Shown here one piece after another: positions 27,176 to 35,308 of a stretch of 64,000 nt of DNA. Each line of letters opens with the position of its first letter. The first letter of the stretch is position 1. Origin of the DNA: Thalassovita taeanensis (GTDB taxonomy: Bacteria; Pseudomonadota; Alphaproteobacteria; Rhodobacterales; Rhodobacteraceae); NCBI RefSeq assembly GCF_900110775.1, contig NZ_FOEP01000003.1:248001-312000 (forward strand). Reading direction: 5' to 3'. The translations under genes were made by a program, and so were the position numbers. The notes beneath the pieces were generated by a model. That model was given only the letters and a program-made list of their open reading frames with translations. It did no database searches and had not been told where the DNA came from.

Positions 27176-27217
27176 CGGCAAAAGGGCCGCGTGCGAGATG
27201 CGCGCGGCCCTGTTTTT
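27176..27217 (-). terminator. Rho-independent terminator after the DUF2125 gene
   Basis: Inverted repeat AGGGCCGCG (27183-27191) and CGCGGCCCT (27203-27211) with an 11-nt loop. Read on the minus strand it follows the DUF2125 stop and ends in TTTT; on the plus strand it is also followed by GTTTTT, so it may work in both directions. Confidence 0.75.
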
Positions 27218-27240
27218 CACAGGTTTGACGATCGTTGCGC

Positions 27241-28776
27241 TTATTTCAGGCGCTGGCCGTTGGCCAGAACATGACCGGCCTCGTTCACCTCGATTGTGGA
27301 TTTCAGGCTGTCCGGCCCATCGCCGGGCACCGCGAAAAGGCCCATCATCATGCGGGTGCTCATGGCCTGATCCTCGGGGATGAAACCCATGGCGACCATT
27401 TTATCAAGCAGGGCGTTGCCGCCGGTCAGGGCCAGATGCAGCAGGCCGGTGGGTTTGGGCATGCCGTCAAATGTGGTCGTGTCGGTGTTGTCGAAGGTGA
27501 AATCACCCTCGCCTGTCAGCTCGGCCCCGGCGAGGCGCAGGGTCAGGCTGTTGACGGTCAGCGCGTGCAGTTCACCCGGAGCGGTGTCGCCGAGTGTTTC
27601 CATCTCTTTCGAGTTCAGGACATCGACCAGCATTCTGGCCTTGCCTGCAAGGTCAAAGGCGAAGGTGGCGGGATCGCGCGGCAGTTGCGCGCCAGCGTCA
27701 AACAGGCTCCAGATCACGTCGGACATGGTGAAATCACCAAGGGTGACCGAGAGGGCGAAATCCTGTGGCTCGTCGGATTTTCCGACCGGAATCCGCAGGC
27801 TGAAGCCGGTTTTGGCCATGTCCAGCGCAACGGGGAACGGCAGGTCGCTGCTTTGGAAATCCACGCTGGTGTCGGTCGCAGCAGCAGCATAGCTGAGCTG
27901 ATCGGCATTCATCAGCACGCTCAGGCGGCCTGACCCTGATCTGGTCTGTCCGCCAGTGTCCTGACCTTCGTTATCGGTGAAGGCAAACGCGGTGGTGCCG
28001 CCGGTGTGTGTGATGACGACATCAATCGCAAGGCCCGCCTTGAGTGCGGCGCTGAGGTCGTTGGGGTCGAAGTTTTCAGGGGTCGCGGAGGTGCCGGTGC
28101 TGTTGAGGCCGGTCAGGTCGCCTTGCATCAGCACATGACCGCCTTTGCCTTCGGGGTCGGTGAATTCGAGCACATAGGTCAATCCATCGGCGCGCAGGGA
28201 TTGCTGCACGGTGCGCAGGGCGGCCTTGGTCATGGCGGAGGTGCCGCTGAGATTGGTCAGCGACAGCATCGCCTGATCGACCTTGACGGGGGCGCCATCG
28301 ACCATCAGCTGATCGAGTGCCAGGCCAAGGGACGGGGCGGAATAGCTGTAGGTCATATCGTCGGGTTGCCCCGAAACGGTCGTGACCAGCCCTGCGGTGT
28401 CGAGGCTGAGTTTGGCGCTGAAGGGCTTGCTTTTGCGCGGGGTGCTGTTGATCAGCACCGGCATCGAGGCGGGCATTTGGATCGCCACGGTGCCATCGTG
28501 ATTGTCGTGGAAGGTCAGCGAGCCCAGCGTGATGCGGGCGGTGCCGTCGTCTTCGGGCAACGGGAAGGTCATTTCCAGGTCAGAGATGGTCAGGTTGTTG
28601 GCGGTGCTGTTTTCGGTCGCGGTGACGGTATAGCCGACCCCTTCCAGGGGGGCTTTAAAGCTTTCCCAGACCTGCTGAGGTGTGACGTCGGCGCATGCTG
28701 TGGTTCCGGAGAAAATTCCTGAGGCAATAACAATGGCCGCTGCGGTGGGCGTAATAAATGCTGTCCGAGGTTTCAT
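27241..28776 (-). CDS. DUF2125 domain protein, secreted
   Basis: 511 residues from ATG 28776, with GGAAAGG 6 bp upstream; a 5-residue extension is possible. Signal peptide about 1-30 (AAAIVIASGIFSGTTACADV; the Cys suggests a possible lipoprotein or simply precedes the SPase I site). The rest is beta-rich and repetitive (TISDLEMTFPLPEDDGTARITLGSLTFHDNHDGTV, LTLRLAGAELTGEGDFTFDN), as in periplasmic DUF2125 proteins resembling AsmA-like barrels. Function unknown. Single gene with its own terminator. Confidence 0.8.
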   Translation of the reverse strand: MKPRTAFITPTAAAIVIASGIFSGTTACADVTPQQVWESFKAPLEGVGYTVTATENSTANNLTISDLEMTFPLPEDDGTARITLGSLTFHDNHDGTVAIQMPASMPVLINSTPRKSKPFSAKLSLDTAGLVTTVSGQPDDMTYSYSAPSLGLALDQLMVDGAPVKVDQAMLSLTNLSGTSAMTKAALRTVQQSLRADGLTYVLEFTDPEGKGGHVLMQGDLTGLNSTGTSATPENFDPNDLSAALKAGLAIDVVITHTGGTTAFAFTDNEGQDTGGQTRSGSGRLSVLMNADQLSYAAAATDTSVDFQSSDLPFPVALDMAKTGFSLRIPVGKSDEPQDFALSVTLGDFTMSDVIWSLFDAGAQLPRDPATFAFDLAGKARMLVDVLNSKEMETLGDTAPGELHALTVNSLTLRLAGAELTGEGDFTFDNTDTTTFDGMPKPTGLLHLALTGGNALLDKMVAMGFIPEDQAMSTRMMMGLFAVPGDGPDSLKSTIEVNEAGHVLANGQRLK

Positions 28777-28899
28777 AATCGGCCTTTCCATTTCAAAATC
28801 GGCGCTAGCTTCGGCGGAAGTGTCGGCGTGGTCAAGGCCGAAGCTGCTGGACCCCTATGGGGGTGCGGTTTACGACAGGGAAAGCAACTGGAGGTGAAG

Positions 28900-29646
28900 A
28901 TGACTGAAATTCAGGGAAAAACTGTGCTGATAACCGGTGCGAGCCGCGGAATCGGTGAAGCGGCTGCGCGGGTCTTTGCCGATGCGGGGGCGAATGTGGT
29001 GCTGATGGCGCGCTCGGGGGCGCAGATTGACACGATCGCCGACGAGATCGGTGGCCTTGCCGTGACCGGCGATGTGGCGCGCTATGCCGATATGGAGCAG
29101 GCGGTGGCGGCGACGGTGGCGCGGTTTGGTGGGCTGGATGTGCTGATCAACAACGCGGGTGTGATCGAGCCGGTCGCGAGCTTGGCCGAGGCCGATCCCG
29201 AGGCCTGGGGCACGGCGATCGACATCAACCTGAAGGGTGTCTTCAACGGGATGCGGGCGGCGCTGCCGGGGATGATTGCGGCGGGGCGTGGCACGATCCT
29301 GACCATCAGTTCGGGTGCCGCGCATGGGCCGATGGAGGGCTGGAGCCATTATTGCAGCTCGAAGGCCGGGGTGGCGATGCTGACGCGCTGTGCCGATCTT
29401 GAGGCGCGCGACAAGGGGCTGCGGATCATGGGCCTGTCGCCGGGCACGGTGGCGACGCAGATGCAGCGCGAGATCAAGGCCAGTGGTGTGAACCCGGTGG
29501 CACAGCTGGCGTGGGAGGATCACATTCCCGCCGACTGGCCGGCGCGGTGCCTGTTGTGGATGTGCGGCGCCGAGGCAGATGCCTATGTCGGGCAGGAGAT
29601 TTCGCTGCGTGATGCAGGGATCCGGGCACAGGTGGGGCTGGCATGA
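28900..29646 (+). CDS. SDR-family NAD(P)-dependent oxidoreductase
   Basis: 248 residues from ATG 28900, with GGAGGTGAAG directly upstream. Classical SDR motifs: ITGASRGIGEAAARVF (about 11-26), NNAGVIEPV, catalytic Ser in TISSGAAHG and YCSSKAGVAML, where Tyr-x3-Lys reads HYCSSK. Substrate unknown. It overlaps the enoyl-CoA hydratase gene by 4 bp, so the two probably act on one acyl or alcohol substrate. Confidence 0.9.
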   Translation: MTEIQGKTVLITGASRGIGEAAARVFADAGANVVLMARSGAQIDTIADEIGGLAVTGDVARYADMEQAVAATVARFGGLDVLINNAGVIEPVASLAEADPEAWGTAIDINLKGVFNGMRAALPGMIAAGRGTILTISSGAAHGPMEGWSHYCSSKAGVAMLTRCADLEARDKGLRIMGLSPGTVATQMQREIKASGVNPVAQLAWEDHIPADWPARCLLWMCGAEADAYVGQEISLRDAGIRAQVGLA

Positions 29647-30251
29647 TCGAGCTGGAGAAAGACGGCGGGCTGTGGACCGTGACGATCAACCGGCCCGAGA
29701 AGGCGAATTCGCTGACCGGGGCCATGCTGGAGCAACTGGCCGAGATCGCCGAGAGCGCGGGCGAGGCGCGGGCGCTGATCCTGACCGGGCGTGGCAAGGT
29801 GTTCAGCGCCGGGGCAGATCTGGAGGCCGCCAAGGCCGGGTTGGCGACCAGCCCGCTGTGGGAGCGTTTGTCAGGCGCGATTGCGGCGTTGCCGGGGCTG
29901 ACGATTGCCGCGTTGAACGGCACGCTGGCAGGGGGCGCCAATGGCATGGCGCTGGCCTGTGATATCCGGCTGGCGGTGCCGGGGGCAAAGTTTTTCTATC
30001 CGGTGATGAAGCTTGGATATTTGCCGCAGCCCTCGGACCCGGCGCGGATGACGGCGCTGATCGGGCCGTCGCGGACGAAGCTTATTTTGATGGGCGGGCA
30101 GAAGGTTGGCACCGACGAGGCCGTGGCCTTTGGGCTGGTGGACCGGGTGGTGGCCTCCGACGATTTGATGGCCGAGGCGCGGGCGATTGCGGCCGATACG
30201 CTGGCGGCGAAGCCTGCGATCGCGGCCGGGATCAAGGCGATGTGCCGCTGA
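29643..30251 (+). CDS. Enoyl-CoA hydratase/isomerase family protein, short
   Basis: 202 residues versus about 255-260 for typical crotonases. Present: TINRPEKANSLTGAML, the first oxyanion-hole strand ILTGRGKVFSAGADLEAAK, and the second in LNGTLAGGANGMALACDIRLA. The usual second catalytic Glu region reads FFYPVMKLGYLPQPSDPARM, without the standard E-x-G pattern. The C-terminal helical extension is missing, so trimerisation or activity may differ. The stop is clean (GCCGCTGA), with no frameshift visible downstream. Coupled to the SDR gene. Confidence 0.86.
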   Translation: MIELEKDGGLWTVTINRPEKANSLTGAMLEQLAEIAESAGEARALILTGRGKVFSAGADLEAAKAGLATSPLWERLSGAIAALPGLTIAALNGTLAGGANGMALACDIRLAVPGAKFFYPVMKLGYLPQPSDPARMTALIGPSRTKLILMGGQKVGTDEAVAFGLVDRVVASDDLMAEARAIAADTLAAKPAIAAGIKAMCR

Positions 30252-30285
30252 TCCATTAAACTGTGCGCTGGAGGCGGGGTGAGGT

Positions 30286-30318
30286 GCCTCCGGCGGGAGT
30301 ATTTTGGTCAGAAAGAAG
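30286..30318 (+). repeat. Dispersed 33-bp intergenic repeat, copy 2
   Basis: GCCTCCGGCGGGAGTATTTT followed by GGTCAGAAAGAAG, beginning 35 bp after the enoyl-CoA hydratase stop. About 30 bp further on, GTGGCGCGCTTTGGGTAACG (30352-30371) also has a relative near degenerate copy 5. Confidence 0.9.
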
Positions 30319-30435
30319 CGGGACGGGGCGTGCCTTGGCTTAGGGGGCGCTGTGGCGCGCTTTGGGTAACGCTTGAGTTTGCAGGGCCTTGCGGGCAAGA
30401 GGAATGTCAGTGGATCAGAAGGCAAGGGGTGAGCC

Positions 30436-31749
30436 ATGGAAAACCAGCCGGAGATTGTGACGAAGGCGCTGGAATTTGCGCAGTGGGGCTGGGATCTGGC
30501 GCTGCAGTGGCTGCTGAGTCCAGCGGCGTGGTCGCAGTTCGGTCTGTTGCTGGTGGCCTATGTGGCGGCGGTTTTGGCGACGCGGCGGTTGCACCCGGCG
30601 CTGAGGGGGCTGATTGCCCCGGCAGAGGGGCAGGAGGGGCTGATCGCCACGGTGCGGCGGTTTGTTCTGGCGTTTCTGCCATTGTTGCTGCCGTTGCTGG
30701 CCTATTTGTTCACGGCCATCGGCGAGAGCGTGACGGCAACGCTGTTCGGGTCGAGCGCGGTGATTGCGTTTGGCAAGCGGGTGTTTTTGTTTCTGGCGGC
30801 GCGGATTCTTGTGAGCGAGATCATCCGCGACCCGTTTCTGAAGCTGTTGGGGCGCTATGTGCTGATCCCGCTGATGGCGATTTATGCGGTGGGCCTGCTG
30901 GATCTGGTCAGTGACAAGCTGAATGAGAGTGTGGTGCATCTGGGCAATATCAGTTTCTCGCTGATGTCGCTGGTGCGGGGGCTGATTGCGGGCAGTTTGC
31001 TGTTCTGGTTCGGGCGGTGGTCGAATGATCAGTCGGCGGCTTATATCGGAAAGCAGGAGGAGCTGCGCCCGGCGACGCGGACGTTGGCGGCGAAGGCGGC
31101 GGAGGTCACGATTTTCGGCCTCGCGTTTCTGTTGCTGATGAACATCATGGGAATTTCGCTGACCTCTTTGGCGGTTCTGGGGGGGGCGATTGGTGTGGGG
31201 CTGGGGTTTGGGCTTCAGAAGATCGCGTCGAACTTCATTTCCGGGGTGATCTTGCTGCTGGAAGGGCAGGCGACGGTGGGGGATTATGTTGCGCTGGATG
31301 GCGGTGAGGCGGGCACGATTGTGAAGATGACGGCGCGGGCGGCGATACTGGAGACCTTCGACGGGCGCTGGATCGTGGTGCCGAACGAAGATTTCATCGT
31401 GACGCGGGTGGTCAACTATTCCGACAGCGGGTCAGCCAACCGGTATGATGCGGCGTTTTCCGTAAGCTATGACACCGATATCAACCGGGTGCCTGCGCTG
31501 ATCGAGGCGGCGGTGGCGCGGCTGCCGTTTGTGTTGCAGGACCCGGATGGCCCGGATTGTGAGCTGCGTGGGTTTGGCGACAGCGGCATTGATTTCGCTG
31601 TGGAGTTCTGGGTCAACGGGATTGACGACGGGCGCAACAAATACACCTCTCAGGTGCTGTTCGCCGTGTGGAATGCGCTGAAGGAGAACGGGATCGAGAT
31701 CCCATACCCGCACCGCGTGGTCGAGATCAAATCGGGCAGTTTGACGTGA
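30436..31749 (+). CDS. MscS-family mechanosensitive ion channel
   Basis: 437 residues. Several N-terminal helices (about 30-230) precede the MscS core: pore helix SLAVLGGAIGVGLGFGLQKIASNFISGVILLLEGQATVGDYV, then beta domain GTIVKMTARAAILETFDGRWIVVPNEDFI, and C-terminal VLFAVWNALKENGIEIPYPHRVVEI. It releases solutes on osmotic downshock. It precedes the flavoprotein gene with an overlapping start. Confidence 0.93.
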   Translation: MENQPEIVTKALEFAQWGWDLALQWLLSPAAWSQFGLLLVAYVAAVLATRRLHPALRGLIAPAEGQEGLIATVRRFVLAFLPLLLPLLAYLFTAIGESVTATLFGSSAVIAFGKRVFLFLAARILVSEIIRDPFLKLLGRYVLIPLMAIYAVGLLDLVSDKLNESVVHLGNISFSLMSLVRGLIAGSLLFWFGRWSNDQSAAYIGKQEELRPATRTLAAKAAEVTIFGLAFLLLMNIMGISLTSLAVLGGAIGVGLGFGLQKIASNFISGVILLLEGQATVGDYVALDGGEAGTIVKMTARAAILETFDGRWIVVPNEDFIVTRVVNYSDSGSANRYDAAFSVSYDTDINRVPALIEAAVARLPFVLQDPDGPDCELRGFGDSGIDFAVEFWVNGIDDGRNKYTSQVLFAVWNALKENGIEIPYPHRVVEIKSGSLT

Positions 31750-32903
31750 GGATGGCACTGGTCATTGGCGGCGGTCCGGCGGGGTTGATGGCGGCGGAAC
31801 ATCTGGCGCGGGCCGGGCATGCTGTTGTGGTGGCCGAGGCCAAGCCCTCGGTCGGGCGCAAGTTGCTGATGGCGGGGAAATCCGGGTTGAACCTGACCAA
31901 GGACGAGCCGTTCGAGGCGTTCCTGAAGGCCTATGGCGCGGCGGCGCCGGTGTTGCGCCCGATGCTGGAGGCCTTCGGGCCGGGCGAGGTGCAGGATTGG
32001 GCGCGCGGGCTGGGCCAAGAGGTGTTCACCGGGTCGTCGGGGCGGGTGTTTCCGGTGGCGATGAAAGCCTCGCCGTTGTTGCGGGCCTGGCTGGTGCGGC
32101 TGGCGGGGCTGGGGGTAGAGCTGCGCACCCGCTGGCGGTGGGTCGGCTGGGCGGATGGGTTTGCCTTTGACACGCCGCAGGGGCGGCAGGTGCTGCGGCC
32201 TGATGTCTGTGTTCTGGCCTGTGGCGGGGCAAGCTGGGCGCGGTTGGGGTCGGATGGGGCCTGGGCCGACTGGATGGACGATGTGCCGCTGGCGCCGTTT
32301 CAGCCGTCGAATATGGGGTTCGCTGTGGCATGGTCGGCGCATATGGCGCGCCACTTTGGTCAGCCGGTCAAAACGATCCGGCTGAGCGCCGGTGGGGTTT
32401 CTGTCCGGGGCGAATGCGTGATCTCTGCGCGCGGGATCGAGGGCGGGGGAATTTATGCGCTGTCGAGGCCGCTGCGCGAAGGAGCGGCTTTGACGCTGGA
32501 CCTGCTGCCGGATCTGGACGTGGACACGATCCGAAGCCGCCTGGCGCGCACCGGCGCGAAGCAAAGTATGTCCAGCCGTCTGCGCAAGGCACTGAAGCTG
32601 GATCCGGTCAAGCAGGCGCTGCTTATGGAATTTGCCCGTCCGCTGCCTGACGACATCGCGCCGCTGCTCAAAGCGCTGCCGATCCCGTTGCAAGGGCCGC
32701 GCCCGATGGACGAGGCGATCTCGACGGCGGGCGGCATACGGTTGGACGCGCTTGACGATACATTGATGATCCGCGCCTGCCCGGGCACCTATGCCGCGGG
32801 TGAAATGCTGGACTGGGAAGCCCCCACGGGGGGGTATCTGCTGACGGCCTGTCTGGCCACGGGGCGTTGGGCCGGGATTGCCGCGGCACGCCGCATGGGG
32901 TGA
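31746..32903 (+). CDS. NAD(P)/FAD-dependent oxidoreductase, BaiN/HI0933 family (TIGR03862-like)
   Basis: 385 residues from GTG 31746, which overlaps the mscS stop (GTGA); ATG 31752 is the alternative, two residues shorter. FAD-binding ALVIGGGPAGLMAAEHLARAGH, VGRKLLMAGKSGLNLT, GVSVRGECVISARGIEGGGIYAL, and C-terminal YAAGEMLDWEAPTGGYLLTACLATGRWAG. These are predicted flavoproteins; substrate unknown. Confidence 0.88.
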   Translation: MRMALVIGGGPAGLMAAEHLARAGHAVVVAEAKPSVGRKLLMAGKSGLNLTKDEPFEAFLKAYGAAAPVLRPMLEAFGPGEVQDWARGLGQEVFTGSSGRVFPVAMKASPLLRAWLVRLAGLGVELRTRWRWVGWADGFAFDTPQGRQVLRPDVCVLACGGASWARLGSDGAWADWMDDVPLAPFQPSNMGFAVAWSAHMARHFGQPVKTIRLSAGGVSVRGECVISARGIEGGGIYALSRPLREGAALTLDLLPDLDVDTIRSRLARTGAKQSMSSRLRKALKLDPVKQALLMEFARPLPDDIAPLLKALPIPLQGPRPMDEAISTAGGIRLDALDDTLMIRACPGTYAAGEMLDWEAPTGGYLLTACLATGRWAGIAAARRMG

Positions 32904-32927
32904 TCGGACGCCCGGTTTTCACATTTT

Positions 32928-32969
32928 CCAATCCCTCCCCGCCGGAGGCATCCGGCAGGGAGGGATTGG
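32928..32969. repeat. Long inverted repeat (18-bp stem) after the flavoprotein gene
   Basis: CCAATCCCTCCC (32928-32939) pairs fully with GGGAGGGATTGG (32958-32969), and an inner GCCGGA/TCCGGC pair extends the stem around the tetraloop GGCA. It starts 25 bp after the stop. There is no T-run, so it may be a processing or protective hairpin, or a rho-dependent end. Confidence 0.75.
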
Positions 32970-33030
32970 GTGGGGCTGCAAGTGTGGCGTGCCGCTTTGG
33001 GTGACGTTCTATTTTGCGACGGCCCGCTGT

Positions 33031-33054
33031 TTGAGTATTTGCCTCAGAAAGAAG
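33031..33054 (+). repeat. Dispersed intergenic repeat, degenerate copy 5
   Basis: TTGAGTATTTGCCTCAGAAA then GAAG retains only the GAGTATTT...TCAGAAAGAAG half of the 33-bp repeat. The stretch GTGGCGTGCCGCTTTGGGTG some 50 bp upstream resembles the string that follows copy 2, so the two loci share more than the core. Confidence 0.5.
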
Positions 33055-33073
33055 CCGCAGGGGGATCTGCGGG

Positions 33074-33658
33074 TTATCTGCTTGCGGCCCGTTTATAGGC
33101 GTCGCGCGCGCGCATGGATTTCGCGTAGGTCAGCAGGCGCGCGTCCTCGATCGGGAATTTCGCGGCATAGGCCCAGTTCAGGCAATGGGCGGTGATGAGA
33201 TCGGCGATGGTCATTTTCTCGCCCATCAGGAAAGGGCCCTTGATGCAATCGGCCAGCCGGGTGGCGTTGCGCGAAAACTCCCATTTCAGGCTGTCTTTGA
33301 TCTCTGGCACGCGTTTGTCTGGTGGCAGGATGAAGCTGTGGCGGGCGGCGGTCCAGAGCACGGCATCCAGTTCGTCCAGCGCAACATGGATCAGGGCATC
33401 CTGACGGGCGCGTTCGGGCGTGCCGGCGGGGTAGGTCAGGGCGCCGTGCTTATCGGCCAGATAGGTCAGAATCGCCGTGGAATCGTTCAGCACCGCGTCG
33501 CCGTCGCGCAGCGAGGGCACCTTGCCGGATGGGTTGCAGGCCAGCGCCTCGGGGCTGTGGGGTTTGACGTTTGTGTGGGTATAGGGTTGCCCCAGTTCTT
33601 CCAGCATCCACAGGACGCGAAATGCGCGGCTTTGCGCATTGCCAATGACTTCGTACAT
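33074..33658 (-). CDS. Glutathione S-transferase family protein
   Basis: 194 residues. The N-terminal thioredoxin-like domain has NAQSRAFRVLWMLEELGQPY, cis-Pro in NPSGKVPSL and DSTAILTYLADKHG; the C-terminal helical domain includes MGEKMTIADLITAHCLNWA. Substrate unknown. Single gene, convergent with the flavoprotein gene. Confidence 0.9.
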   Translation of the reverse strand: MYEVIGNAQSRAFRVLWMLEELGQPYTHTNVKPHSPEALACNPSGKVPSLRDGDAVLNDSTAILTYLADKHGALTYPAGTPERARQDALIHVALDELDAVLWTAARHSFILPPDKRVPEIKDSLKWEFSRNATRLADCIKGPFLMGEKMTIADLITAHCLNWAYAAKFPIEDARLLTYAKSMRARDAYKRAASR

Positions 33659-33788
33659 AGTTTCCTCCCGTTCATCGCGAAATGGCGACCGGAGCGGAGT
33701 GTCGCAGGCGCTGCCCCGTCGGGCAAGTCCCGGATTGGGGCGTCGTGATGGCGTGCAATTCGCCGGTACTGGCCGGGGAAATGGCGGT

Positions 33789-34814
33789 TTAGCGCGAGGC
33801 GAGCATCGCCAGCCGGATCAGGGCGCGTTCGACCAGCGCCATGGCGGGGGCGTGTTGCCCGGCGGAGCGCAGTTGCAGGTCGGTATCGGTGAGCAGGGTC
33901 AGGGCGATTTCCAGATTGGGCGCGCCCCAGTTTTGCGCCTGACGCAGCATCCGGTCGCGGCGCGGGCCAAAGATCGGCGGGCGCATTCGCGCAATGCCCT
34001 GTGCCGCGCCACCGGGATCGGAGGCGGCGGCATAGAGCGTACGGAAGTGCCGGGTGGCGTTGATGCACAGGCCAACGGGTTGCGTGCCCTGGGCTTCGAG
34101 TTTGCGCAGAATCGGGCCGATTTCGGTCGAGCGGCCTTCGGCCACGATATTGAGGACATCGTCCAGCGCGGCCTCGATCGTGGCGGGGGCGCAGGCGGCG
34201 ATATCGGCGGAACTGGCGGGGCTGGTGTCACCCAGTTTGTAGAGGGTCAGTTTTTCCAGCGTCTGGCGGAAATCGCCGGGGGACAGTTCGCGCGCGAGGG
34301 TGGTCAGGTCGGTCATGGCGGTGCCGTCCAGCCCGTTGATCCCGGCGCGGGCCAGATCTGCCTCGATCTCTTCGCGGGTGGGGGGATCATCATAGAGCGC
34401 GGCGGCGAAGGCGTTGGAGTGGCCTTCGAACAGTTTGCGCAGTTTCGATTTGGTGGTCAGGTTGCCCGCGCTGACGATCAGTTGGGCGTCGCCCTGTTGC
34501 CAGTCTTTCAGCGCGGCGGAGATCAGATCGGTGAGCCCGTCGGTGGCGTCTTCGACGAAGGCGACGCGGGGGCCGGGGAAGAAGCTGATGGATTTGATGG
34601 CATCAAGCAGGGCGGCGGGGTCTTTGCGCAGATCGGAGGCGGGAATGCGGGTCAGGCGCATTTCCTCTTCGCCGGCGGGGCCGATCAGGGCGGCGATCAC
34701 CTCTTGCCGTTTCAGGGCCACGCGCATCGGGTCGACGCCGGAAATCAGCAGGCCGGCGCGGTTTGGGTCCGGCTTGGTGAAATAGCGGCTGGCATCACGG
34801 CCGGTCAGTTTCAT
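33789..34814 (-). CDS. holA: DNA polymerase III subunit delta
   Basis: 341 residues, HolA size. Blocks: LLISGVDPMRVALKRQEVIAAL at the N-terminus, IKSISFFPGPRVAFVEDAT, DARLIVSAGNLTTKSKLRKLFE-type text at 100-125, and the C-terminal clamp-loader helices LNIVAEGRSTEIGPILRKLEAQG. Delta opens the beta clamp within the clamp loader. ATGA overlap with lptE upstream; the order leuS-lptE-holA is common in proteobacteria. Confidence 0.93.
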   Translation of the reverse strand: MKLTGRDASRYFTKPDPNRAGLLISGVDPMRVALKRQEVIAALIGPAGEEEMRLTRIPASDLRKDPAALLDAIKSISFFPGPRVAFVEDATDGLTDLISAALKDWQQGDAQLIVSAGNLTTKSKLRKLFEGHSNAFAAALYDDPPTREEIEADLARAGINGLDGTAMTDLTTLARELSPGDFRQTLEKLTLYKLGDTSPASSADIAACAPATIEAALDDVLNIVAEGRSTEIGPILRKLEAQGTQPVGLCINATRHFRTLYAAASDPGGAAQGIARMRPPIFGPRRDRMLRQAQNWGAPNLEIALTLLTDTDLQLRSAGQHAPAMALVERALIRLAMLASR

Positions 34815-35308
34815 TCGGGCAGGTCCGGCGAGGCGGCAATCAGTCGGGCGACGATCTGATCGGCGAGGATCGACGAAAGACGTTCATGCGCGTCGCGCTC
34901 GGCGGCAAGGGTGGCGACGGTGGTGCCGGTGGTGGAATAGCCGGTGAAGTGGCTGACGGTGCCGGTGGTCAGGATATCGCCGGTGTCGGTATCGCGCAGG
35001 GCATAGCGGACCGATCCAACCAGGTTGAACCGCGTGGTGATGTTGGTGGCTGAAACCGCCATCCGTTCTTCGACAACCTTGAGGTCATAGCCGAGCGCAT
35101 AGCGCGGCAGGTCGGCGCGGCCCAGCCGGGTTTCGATCTGGCGCACCAGCAATTGGTCATCACGGGTTTCGGGCGCGTCCACGAGGATCGCGCCCAGCAG
35201 TTTATCGGCCTGCCCCGAAGGGCCGTAGGCCGGGGCAAAGCCGCAGGCGGTCAACGCCGCCAGCGCGACGAGGGCCAGAAGGGTGTTTCTTCGGTCAGAC
35301 AACCACAT
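34811..35308 (-). CDS. lptE: LPS assembly lipoprotein LptE
   Basis: 165 residues. Signal peptide with lipobox LTAC (Cys about 22), followed by [19 protein letters not shown] and a beta-alpha-beta fold ([32 protein letters not shown]). LptE plugs the LptD translocon in the outer membrane. Overlaps leuS by 14 bp and holA by 4 bp. The sequence is diverged from enteric LptE, as usual in alphaproteobacteria; position supports the call. Confidence 0.9.
   Translation of the reverse strand: MWLSDRRNTLLALVALAALTACGFAPAYGPSGQADKLLGAILVDAPETRDDQLLVRQIETRLGRADLPRYALGYDLKVVEERMAVSATNITTRFNLVGSVRYALRDTDTGDILTTGTVSHFTGYSTTGTTVATLAAERDAHERLSSILADQIVARLIAASPDLPE

Noticed and set aside
29643-30251. Frameshift or truncation of the enoyl-CoA hydratase gene
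   Set aside because: Downstream frames show no crotonase C-terminal sequence up to the repeat at 30286, so the short length looks native.
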